From positions 1 through 15,089 of the forward strand of contig MFVH01000027.1 of NCBI GenBank assembly GCA_001786015.1: a stretch of DNA of 15,089 bases, given 5' to 3'. The notes beneath the pieces were generated by a model. That model did no database searches. It was not told where the DNA came from and saw only the letters and a list, made by a program, of their open reading frames with translations. This DNA comes from Candidatus Nomurabacteria bacterium RIFCSPLOWO2_01_FULL_46_18 (lineage in GTDB: Bacteria > Patescibacteriota > Minisyncoccia > Phycocordibacterales > UBA9973). Both the position numbers and the translations under genes were made by a program. Positions within the stretch are counted from its first letter, which is position 1. Each line of letters starts with the position of its first letter. Shown in pieces: positions 5,829-13,205 of the stretch.

Positions 5829-7658
5829 TTACGTCTCCGCCCGCATCATCTTCAGAAACACTTCCTGGGGAATGTTCACTTTTCCCCTCTCTTTCATTTT
5901 CTTTTTGCCTTTTTTCTGCTTTTCCAGGAGCTTCTTTTTGCGGGTTACATCCCCGCCGTAGAGGTACCCGGTAACGTCTTTACGAAAGGCTTGCACGGTT
6001 TTTGAAGAAATGATTCTCCCGAGTGCCTTCCCTTGGATTTTTGTCACGAACATCTGTTTGGGAAGCAGGCTCCAGAGCTTCTCCACCGCTTTTTGCGCTT
6101 CACTTTCCACCTTTTTTCGGGAAACTACCCGGGAAAAGGCGGGAACAACTTCATCCGCCACTAAAATGTCCAGACGAGTGACATTAGCCTCCCGTAAGTT
6201 TTCAATTTCATAAGAGAGCGACCCATAGCCGGAAGTAACGCTCTTTAATTCATCAAAAAAATTCCGCATCAGTTCGCGAAGTGGCATTCTTGCTTCTATC
6301 GCCCCGCGATTCGGGCCGGTGTTTTCCGTTTCCCCCACCTCCGCTTCGTGCTCGTAGAGAAGCTGTAAAATTGCGCCGAAATAATCTGTCGGAGCGATAA
6401 TTTTAGCTTTTACCCAGGGTTCGAAGACTGCCTCGATATTTCCGTCATCTGGGAAAAAGTAAGGCGAATAGACCTTTTCTCTTTTCCCTTTTTTGTTTAT
6501 TACTTCATAATTAATCGAGGGAGTAGTAACGACCAGATTCAAGTCAAATTCTCTTTTAAGCCTTTCGGTGGCGATTTCCAAATGAAGCATCCCTAAAAAT
6601 CCGCATCTAAAGCCCCTTCCGAGCGACCCGGAAGATTCTTCTTCGTATGAAAAAGCGGAGTCGGAAAGTTTGAGCTTCCCCAGGGCTAGTTTAAGCGGCA
6701 CGAACTGGTCCGCGTCTTCGGGGAAAATAGAAGCCCAAACGACAGGCAGCGGATTTAAATAGCCCGGAAAAGGAGACAGGCGGTTGCGCTCGAAGGTGAT
6801 TGTGTCTCCGACCGAGGCGATGCCCGGCTTTTTGATGCCGGTAACGATGTAGCCGATCTCTCCTCGCTCCAGGCTCTCCGCGGGCGACTCTTCCGGCGAG
6901 AAAATACCCACTTCCAGCGCATTAAATTTCTCACCGGAAACCGCGAAAACCAAATTTTCTCCTTTTTGAATTTTCCCGTCAAAAACCCGCACAAAAACGA
7001 TTACTCCCTTGTGATTCGAATATTTAAAATCGAAAACAAGCGCGCGTAAATTATTATCTCCCTCGAGAGTTGATTGTGGCGGCGGAACTTTTCTTATAAT
7101 TTCTCGAAGGAGATTCTCCACGCCTTCGCCGGTCCGGCCGGAAACAAGCAAAATGTCCTCTTTTTTAGAGCCGAGGAGTTTGACGACTTCGGCGCTCACA
7201 TCTTCGATTTTGGCAAGCGGGGAGTCAATTTTAGAAAGAACAGGAATAATCACAAGTCCCTCTTCGCGCGCCATTCTAAGCGTGGTAAGCGTCTGCGCCT
7301 GAACACCCTGGGTCGAATCGACAAGCAAAATCGAGCCTTCTACGGCCTTGAGCGCTCTGGAGACCTCATAAGAGAAGTCCACATGCCCGGGTGTGTCGAT
7401 CAGGTTTAGAATAAAGGTCGAACCTTGAGAATCGGAGTCCAAGGTTCGACCTTGTAAGGAGGTAGGAGTATACTCCATGCGGACGGGTTGCATTTTAATT
7501 GTTATCCCCCGCTCTCGCTCAAGTTCCATCGTATCGAGCACCTGCTCACGCATTTTCCTAGCCTCGATGGTGTGGGTAATCTCCAGCATCCGGTCGGCGA
7601 GAGTGCTCTTGCCATGATCTATATGGGCTATGATAGAGAAATTTCGGATATTATTCAT
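5829..7658 (-). CDS. lepA: Elongation factor 4 (LepA), back-translocating ribosomal GTPase
   Basis: A 609-residue translational GTPase. G1 is AHIDHGKST (11-19), G2 RGITIK (50-55), G3 DTPGH (88-92), G4 SKID (142-145) and G5 SGRTGEG. The EF-G-like domains and LepA C-terminal domain follow (GYGSLSYEIE; LLPKQMFVTKIQGKALGR; near-terminal basic RKKKLLEKQKKGKKKMK), so the protein is full length. G4 has Ser where NKxD has Asn. About 18 extra residues (64-81, including TPTSLQGRTLDSDSQGST) lie between G2 and G3; they are encoded by a palindromic DNA element. The start overlaps the exporter stop by 8 bp and has an AAGGA 4 nt upstream, one of the few Shine-Dalgarno-like sites here. LepA acts on stalled or mistranslocated ribosomes. 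Confidence 0.95.
   Translation of the reverse strand: MNNIRNFSIIAHIDHGKSTLADRMLEITHTIEARKMREQVLDTMELERERGITIKMQPVRMEYTPTSLQGRTLDSDSQGSTFILNLIDTPGHVDFSYEVSRALKAVEGSILLVDSTQGVQAQTLTTLRMAREEGLVIIPVLSKIDSPLAKIEDVSAEVVKLLGSKKEDILLVSGRTGEGVENLLREIIRKVPPPQSTLEGDNNLRALVFDFKYSNHKGVIVFVRVFDGKIQKGENLVFAVSGEKFNALEVGIFSPEESPAESLERGEIGYIVTGIKKPGIASVGDTITFERNRLSPFPGYLNPLPVVWASIFPEDADQFVPLKLALGKLKLSDSAFSYEEESSGSLGRGFRCGFLGMLHLEIATERLKREFDLNLVVTTPSINYEVINKKGKREKVYSPYFFPDDGNIEAVFEPWVKAKIIAPTDYFGAILQLLYEHEAEVGETENTGPNRGAIEARMPLRELMRNFFDELKSVTSGYGSLSYEIENLREANVTRLDILVADEVVPAFSRVVSRKKVESEAQKAVEKLWSLLPKQMFVTKIQGKALGRIISSKTVQAFRKDVTGYLYGGDVTRKKKLLEKQKKGKKKMKERGKVNIPQEVFLKMMRAET
7414..7453. repeat. Palindromic element inside lepA
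   Basis: A perfect 14-bp inverted repeat: AAGGTCGAACCTTG at 7414-7427 and CAAGGTTCGACCTT at 7440-7453, with a 12-base loop. A second perfect 12-bp palindrome, GGAGTATACTCC, lies at 7465-7476. The element is in frame and is translated as about residues 69-82 of LepA, in a loop where other LepA proteins have only a short turn. The whole inserted stretch is roughly 7414-7469. Confidence 0.85.
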
Positions 7659-9426
7659 TGTTTCCTTTTATATCGGCAAACTGTAAGTAATATAATTTTG
7701 CGTAAGTCTGACTGGATTTTAATAATTCGTCGTGTGTTCCTATTGCTTCGATTGTTCCCCTACTGAAAACAAGAATTCGGTCAGCATGTAAAACGGTCGA
7801 GAGACGATGGGCAATGATAAGAGAGGTGCGGTCTTTAATAAGAGCATTTGTCGCTTGGCTGATGAGCCTCTCGCTTTCTGAATCTAAGTGACTTGTTGCT
7901 TCATCTAGAATTAAAATCTTTGGATCCCGTAATACCGCTCGGGCAATACCTACTCTTTGTCGTTCTCCGCCGGAAAGTTTAATTCCTCGCTCGCCAACAA
8001 TGGTATTGTATCCCCCTTCAAGTTTCAAAATAAAATCATGAGCTAGGGCGGTTTGAGCCGCATTTTCAATTTGTTTTTGTGATATTGTTCCCCGACCATA
8101 AGCAATATTTTGAGCGACCGTTCGAGAAAATAAATCAACTTCTTGTGGAACCACGGCTATTTGTCCTCGTAAGCTTTCTTTGGTAATTGTACTTATGTCA
8201 ATTCCATCAATAAAAATAGCCCCTTTCTGAGGATCATAAGAGCGTAATAATAAATTAATAAAGGTTGTTTTTCCACTCCCCGACCTTCCAACAAGGGCAT
8301 AGGTTGCTCCGGCCGGAATAACAATATTGACATTTTTTAATGCATATCGGTCATCATTATGATAGGAAAAGGAAACATTTTTAAATTCAATCTCTTTTCT
8401 AAGGAGTGGTAAATCATAAGCATTGGGTGTATTAATTACATGAAGGGACTCGTCAAGAATTGAAAACAAACGCTTAACGCGCGTTGTATTTCTCCTCATG
8501 CGGGTAAAAAGCGATCCAAGATTAGATAGCGGCTGATAAGCCATATTCTGCAACGTAATATACAAGACAAATTGACCGATTGTTGCTGTGCCCCGCAAAA
8601 CTAACCAAGCGGAAAGCACTATCACTGCCACCCGACCCGTAGTGGAAATTATTGCTTGAATATTTTCAATCTTTTGCCACAAGCGTTCTGCGACATATTG
8701 AATTCCGCGCGCATCCGCCATTAATTTGCGATTATTCTGCGTTTCTTTTTCTTCTTGAGAAAACTTTTTAACTGTTAGAACATTTCCCGCAACGTCATAC
8801 ATTTCTCTTGATACGGCTTCAAACGCATCGTTTGATTTTTGTTCAATTTCATAAATCTGATTAGCGATCTTACGAGTAGCATACATATATATTGGAAACG
8901 GGATGAGAATGGCCAATGCAATCCATAAGTTGGAATATAACAGTGCGGTAAACGCCCCTATAAAAATAATAATTGGAGGGATAAAGTTTTGTCCAATAAT
9001 TTCATATATTATTATATAGAGAGAAGTCCCCCCGCGATCAATGCGCCCGATAATTTGTCCACTTGAAGCCCCATGATGAAAGAGTGAATGGAGTTGTAAA
9101 TATTTCTCCAGCGCTTGATTTCTAATTTTATCTTCAACCCTAGTCGCCATTTTAAAAAGGTGATAGTTGTAAGCGGATTGAAACATGCTGCTGACAAGGG
9201 TCGCAATTAAGATTCCTACGGAAGAATATATTAAAATACGCCATGGCAATGTCCCGCCGTTTTTAAAAAATTCTGTAAGCGTATCAATGATTGTTTTATA
9301 AACAAAAGGTACAACAATGCTGGCGACTTGGGAAATGATAATTAGGACAAGTAAAAAGGCAACCGTTTTTTTGCGGTCTCGAAAAAAAAGAGACATCCTC
9401 ATTAGTGTTGAAGACTCATTCTTCAT
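7651..9426 (-). CDS. ABC exporter, MsbA/MDR half-transporter type
   Basis: A 591-residue fused membrane-ATPase protein. Residues about 20-320 contain six transmembrane helices. The nucleotide-binding domain shows Walker A GRSGSGKTT (380-388), Q-loop Gln428 in VVPQEVDLF, signature LSGGERQR (484-491), Walker B ILILDEATS (504-512) and the switch His540 in IIAHRLST. It should act as a homodimer, exporting lipid, peptide or drug-like substrates; sequence does not say which. It starts 31 bp after the murJ stop with its own extended -10 box, and its last codons overlap lepA. By eye its DNA is more AT-rich than murJ and lepA beside it, which may point to a different history. Confidence 0.92.
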   Translation of the reverse strand: MKNESSTLMRMSLFFRDRKKTVAFLLVLIIISQVASIVVPFVYKTIIDTLTEFFKNGGTLPWRILIYSSVGILIATLVSSMFQSAYNYHLFKMATRVEDKIRNQALEKYLQLHSLFHHGASSGQIIGRIDRGGTSLYIIIYEIIGQNFIPPIIIFIGAFTALLYSNLWIALAILIPFPIYMYATRKIANQIYEIEQKSNDAFEAVSREMYDVAGNVLTVKKFSQEEKETQNNRKLMADARGIQYVAERLWQKIENIQAIISTTGRVAVIVLSAWLVLRGTATIGQFVLYITLQNMAYQPLSNLGSLFTRMRRNTTRVKRLFSILDESLHVINTPNAYDLPLLRKEIEFKNVSFSYHNDDRYALKNVNIVIPAGATYALVGRSGSGKTTFINLLLRSYDPQKGAIFIDGIDISTITKESLRGQIAVVPQEVDLFSRTVAQNIAYGRGTISQKQIENAAQTALAHDFILKLEGGYNTIVGERGIKLSGGERQRVGIARAVLRDPKILILDEATSHLDSESERLISQATNALIKDRTSLIIAHRLSTVLHADRILVFSRGTIEAIGTHDELLKSSQTYAKLYYLQFADIKGNNE

Positions 9427-9432
9427 TTAAAT

Positions 9433-9462
9433 ATTCTATCACAAAATCTCCTTATTTTACAA
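9433..9462 (-). promoter_or_regulatory. Promoter of the ABC exporter
   Basis: On the minus strand: TTGTAA (9457-9462, overlapping the murJ stop), 18-bp spacer, extended -10 TGATAGAAT with TAGAAT at 9433-9438, then 6 nt (ATTTAA) to the ATG. An AAGGAG lies between the two hexamers but is 22 nt from the ATG, too far to be its Shine-Dalgarno. A leaderless message is predicted. Confidence 0.5.
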
Positions 9463-11136
9463 TCCTTCCTGGGGCGGGGCGACAACTTTAACTTTCCAGA
9501 ACTTGGTGTGCAGGGTTTTGCTAAGGTCTTTGAGCTCTTCATTCTTTAAAAGATACAATACTAAAATTCCGGCGGCGATGCCTAATATTCCGGAGAGGAA
9601 TCCCTGTAGAAAAATCCCCCAGAAAGTATGAGTGCCAAAAATCGAAGCAAAAACATTCAAACTTAAATAAGATATCAGACCAATAAAGAACGACGCGCCG
9701 AGCGACTGGAAAAAAGTTTTTAGGATAAACGGCTCGCTTTTCACAAAATCTTTTTTAATAAAAAACCAGAGCAGAATAAAGTTGATGATGGTACCCAGAG
9801 AATAGGCCAGGGGTAGCATTAGGATCTCCGTGCCGGAGAGATCCGAAACCTTGAGGAGCGATTCGATAAAATACCGCGGAAACAAAAAGTTCTTGAAGAG
9901 GTATAAAAACAAAATTGAAAAAAGGATGATCAGAAAAGACGAAATAAGATTGATGACAAGCGGCCGCCGGGTGTTTCCTCGAGCATAAAACGCACGGGCA
10001 AAAAGAGCGATCAATCCTTGGGCAACGATGGAGATTGAAAATACCGCGAGCGAGGCTGCCACCAGGCGCGTATTTTCCCAGGAAAAAAATCCCGATCCCA
10101 GAATGACGCGCACGATCTGTGCCCGAAGCACGATAAAAAGAAAAGTGATCGGGAGCGACCAGAAGATAATCGCCCGCGCCGCCGATTTCAGGTGGTCTTT
10201 AAATTCATCCATTAGCCCCCGGGAATAGCTCCTGGTGAGGATCGGGAAGGCGGCCACAGCGTAAGAAAGGCCGATGATGCCCAGGGGCACGGCCTGGAGA
10301 TTAAGCGAAAGATTAAAAATTGAAATTGATCCGCTCGCTTCATAGGAAGCAAAAGCGACGATGATCAGGAGTGCCAAACTGTTGGCCGAAAGGCCCAGCG
10401 TCCTGGGTAAGGAAACTAAAACTGTCCTTTTAATATCGGAAAAATTTATCGACCAGGAAAATCTGGGAGTAAAACCGCTCCAGGCCGAAGCCAGCGCTTG
10501 GATCAAAAAATGAAGAAAGGCACCTAGAATCACTCCCAGCGCGAGTCCATAAATACCATAGCTGGGATAGAGAGAAAAAATGCCGGCAATGATGCCGAGA
10601 TTGTAGAAAATCGGGCTTAGGGCGTAAATAAAAAATTTTCGGAAAAGCTGGGTAACCGTGCCGAAAATATTCGAGAGTCCCAGTAAAATCGGAGAGAGAA
10701 GCATGATCCGGGAGAGCTCAACGACTCTCGATTGCATCTCACTGGTGAATCCCGGGGTGATAATCGAGCTTAAATAAGGCATCAGGAGATAAGCGATCGC
10801 GGAGAAAAAAATCATCAGAACAAAAAACACGGAAAAAATGTCGCTCATATATTTCTTCGCCTCGTCCGTTACCTTATCTCCGGACATTCTTTCTAGAATA
10901 AATGGAATGAGGACAGTAATTGAAGCAAGCGACGCAACGGAAATAAAAATCAAGTCCGGCACTCGAAAAGCCGCGTAATAAATATCGAGGGTGGGTCCCG
11001 GCCCGATAAAATGCGCGAAGGAACGATCGCGAAGGAGCCCTAAGAGCTGTGAAAAGAAAGCAAAAACGCCCAAGAGCAGCGCCGCCTGGTTTATGTTCCC
11101 ATATTCCTTGCTGAAAATCCTTAAAATCTTCTCCAT
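9457..11136 (-). CDS. murJ: MurJ/MviN-family lipid-linked sugar flippase
   Basis: A 559-residue membrane protein with about 14 hydrophobic helices. The family's N-terminal region is clear: GLLRDRSFAHFIG (about 33-45), then TLDIYYAAFRVPDLIF, with the arginines and aspartate that line the MurJ cavity. PLGIIGLSYAVAAFPIL and ALFARAFYARGNTRRPL are further family blocks. MurJ flips lipid II across the membrane for peptidoglycan synthesis. MOP-superfamily relatives flip other undecaprenyl-linked glycans. Its ATG shares one base with the stop of the O-antigen-ligase-like gene (TAATG), so the two are translationally coupled, which leaves open that it also serves that glycan pathway. Confidence 0.9.
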   Translation of the reverse strand: MEKILRIFSKEYGNINQAALLLGVFAFFSQLLGLLRDRSFAHFIGPGPTLDIYYAAFRVPDLIFISVASLASITVLIPFILERMSGDKVTDEAKKYMSDIFSVFFVLMIFFSAIAYLLMPYLSSIITPGFTSEMQSRVVELSRIMLLSPILLGLSNIFGTVTQLFRKFFIYALSPIFYNLGIIAGIFSLYPSYGIYGLALGVILGAFLHFLIQALASAWSGFTPRFSWSINFSDIKRTVLVSLPRTLGLSANSLALLIIVAFASYEASGSISIFNLSLNLQAVPLGIIGLSYAVAAFPILTRSYSRGLMDEFKDHLKSAARAIIFWSLPITFLFIVLRAQIVRVILGSGFFSWENTRLVAASLAVFSISIVAQGLIALFARAFYARGNTRRPLVINLISSFLIILFSILFLYLFKNFLFPRYFIESLLKVSDLSGTEILMLPLAYSLGTIINFILLWFFIKKDFVKSEPFILKTFFQSLGASFFIGLISYLSLNVFASIFGTHTFWGIFLQGFLSGILGIAAGILVLYLLKNEELKDLSKTLHTKFWKVKVVAPPQEGL

Positions 11137-13169
11137 TACCGCTTTTCTTCCTTAGGATTTGAAGCGCTCTTGAGAGAATCAAGATATTGCGTCAGATCCT
11201 CATCTCCAGGCGCGAGCGTAAGAGCCCCTTCGGCGTAACGAATTGCCTCGGAAAGATTATTGTCCGCTCTGGCAATTTGGGAAAGCGCCACCAACGCGTC
11301 AATATAATCAGCCTTAAGCGATAGGGCCCGGTCGGCATAACTCTTGGCTTCTTCTATTTTTCCGAAGGCAAGATTGTCGCGGGAAAGCGCTAATTTAATT
11401 GCCGGATTTAAGGGATTCAATTTTTCGGCGGCTTGATACGCTTCTATCGCTTTCCCGTACGCGCTCGGGACGCCGAAAGAACCGAGCGTGTCATAAACGG
11501 CGCCGAGCGTCTGGAAATTAATAAAATTCTCTCTATTATAAACGGTAGCTGAAGTGGCTCCATTCACCGCCTCTCGCAGGGTTCTCTGGAGTTCCACCTG
11601 CTCTTCTTGAGATAAAGAGGTTTCATTCACTAAAGTATTAAGCTTTAACAAGTAAACTTGCGCGTAAGTTCGCCAGTATAAATCGTTTGGAGAGAGCGAA
11701 ACGGCCCGCTGGATCGAAGTTTCGGCAGCCGAAATATTGGTCGCGGCGAGAGCGCGGCCGAAGTAAGAAACCGAAGCGAATCGCTCCAAATATTTGAAGG
11801 AAAAAGCGACTGAACCGACAATCGCAACCACTAAAAGGAGAATGAAGAAGAAACTTTTTCTCGGATCCTCGAAAAAGGACCACCCCTCGGTCTTATTGGG
11901 CGAGGATAAACCGATAAATATTCCCGTCGTAGCCATGGCGAAAAGAAATATCACCGAACCAGTCGGATAAAAGAAAGACGCGATGAAAAGAAAAAGGGGC
12001 GCCACGAAAAATACCAATTCTTCGGCCTTGAGGCCGTCTTTCAGGCTCTCGAGAAGGGATCGCCCGCCATGGATTATAAAGAGAACAAAAAATAAGAGCC
12101 AAGCAAGAATGCCGACGAGTCCGGTGGTAGCGAAAAAGGTCGGAAACATCCCCACTCCGGAATCAAAAATGGTGTTCCAGTACGGGGTGTTATTAATCTT
12201 GGCGGGTCGGTGCATTGCCCAAGCGTCTCCGAATCTATTCGGACCCAAACCAAGAATTGGATCTCTGGTTAAACTGGATTTGGCTACCAGGGCGGTTGAC
12301 GAGAAAGAGGGCCGGACTTCCGTATTCGGCAGTCTTAGATAATTCGGCAAGAGCCCCGCAATGAATTGTCCGGAAGTGAAGAAGAGGAGCGACAACACCA
12401 TTATCGTTAAAGAGCCGGCCGGGAAATTTTTCTTCTCTCTGACTCCGGCGAAAAAAGAAATTTTATAAATAAAAACAAGCAGCGCAAAAAATCCGAGAAG
12501 CCCCCAAATAAGCGGAAAACTGATAAGAAAAACAAAAAAGAGCGAGAGAGCGATTAACCCAACGAGCAGCCATTTAATTGCCTTCGTCGCTTGAAAAAAT
12601 TCAATAATTAAAAGCGAGAGGATTGCGGTAAATCCCGCCCAGAACCCCAGGGCGTTCCATGAACCGAGGAAATTATCGGTCTTCTCCGCCAAAACCCCGA
12701 AGGACAGAACGCTCGGCGCGAATAAGCGAAGGAATTGAAAAATCAAAACAACGCCGGAAACAATGATTATGCCCCATAAAATTTTTCTGGCGTGATCGGG
12801 CGACCGGAAAACAATCGAGACCAGAAACATGAGGAGAAATCCGGCAAAAATAAACCAAAAAGTTCCAACGTCAAACATCGTGCCGAAAAAAGACATTTCG
12901 CGGGCGGAAGAAAAAAGCGCGGAGAGGAGTATCGCCAGCACCACTCCCCCGCCGGCTACCAAGGTCCAGGATTTGGGTAAGATGATTTTGCCGTCGGAGA
13001 ATCGCGCCGCCAGATAAAAAATGACGGAGATAGCCAAGCCCACTATCAAAAGGAGCCCTTTCCCAATCTCAATCGGAATTTTAGTGAAGGGCAGGAAAAA
13101 AACAGGCAGAAGCGCCAGAGTCGCGAAAAGGGACCAAAATGAAATTCTATCGAGGATATTTGACCACAT
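11136..13169 (-). CDS. O-antigen ligase-like (Wzy_C) membrane glycan transferase with C-terminal TPR domain
   Basis: A 677-residue protein. Residues about 10-450 contain about a dozen transmembrane helices. The Wzy/WaaL-type outer loop is around LGLGPNRFGDAWAMHRP and NNTPYWNTIFDSGVGMF, followed by TTGLVGILAWLLFF. Residues about 470-670 are helical repeats, with TPR-like units such as AIEAYQAAEKLNPLNPAIKLAL, EEAKSYADRALSLKADYIDALV and EAIRYAEGALTLAPGDEDL. Relatives attach or polymerise lipid-carried glycans on lipid A, pilin or S-layer proteins. With no lipopolysaccharide genes in view, surface-protein glycosylation or a cell-wall polymer is the likelier role (inference). It begins 37 bp after leuS and is coupled to murJ. 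Confidence 0.82.
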   Translation of the reverse strand: MWSNILDRISFWSLFATLALLPVFFLPFTKIPIEIGKGLLLIVGLAISVIFYLAARFSDGKIILPKSWTLVAGGGVVLAILLSALFSSAREMSFFGTMFDVGTFWFIFAGFLLMFLVSIVFRSPDHARKILWGIIIVSGVVLIFQFLRLFAPSVLSFGVLAEKTDNFLGSWNALGFWAGFTAILSLLIIEFFQATKAIKWLLVGLIALSLFFVFLISFPLIWGLLGFFALLVFIYKISFFAGVREKKNFPAGSLTIMVLSLLFFTSGQFIAGLLPNYLRLPNTEVRPSFSSTALVAKSSLTRDPILGLGPNRFGDAWAMHRPAKINNTPYWNTIFDSGVGMFPTFFATTGLVGILAWLLFFVLFIIHGGRSLLESLKDGLKAEELVFFVAPLFLFIASFFYPTGSVIFLFAMATTGIFIGLSSPNKTEGWSFFEDPRKSFFFILLLVVAIVGSVAFSFKYLERFASVSYFGRALAATNISAAETSIQRAVSLSPNDLYWRTYAQVYLLKLNTLVNETSLSQEEQVELQRTLREAVNGATSATVYNRENFINFQTLGAVYDTLGSFGVPSAYGKAIEAYQAAEKLNPLNPAIKLALSRDNLAFGKIEEAKSYADRALSLKADYIDALVALSQIARADNNLSEAIRYAEGALTLAPGDEDLTQYLDSLKSASNPKEEKR

Positions 13170-13175
13170 GCGTGT

Positions 13176-13181
13176 ATTCTA
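13176..13181 (-). promoter_or_regulatory. -10 box before the O-antigen-ligase-like gene
   Basis: On the minus strand TAGAAT is followed by 6 nt (ACACGC) and the ATG at 13169. A TATAAT at 13181-13186 overlaps it and would leave 11 nt to the ATG. The 24 bp upstream of TAGAAT (13182-13205) are almost entirely A/T, with one G-C pair, and hold a further TATAAT (13193-13198). No TG extension and no clear -35 are present. Confidence 0.4.
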
Positions 13182-13205
13182 TTATATAACGTATTATATA
13201 ATTAA

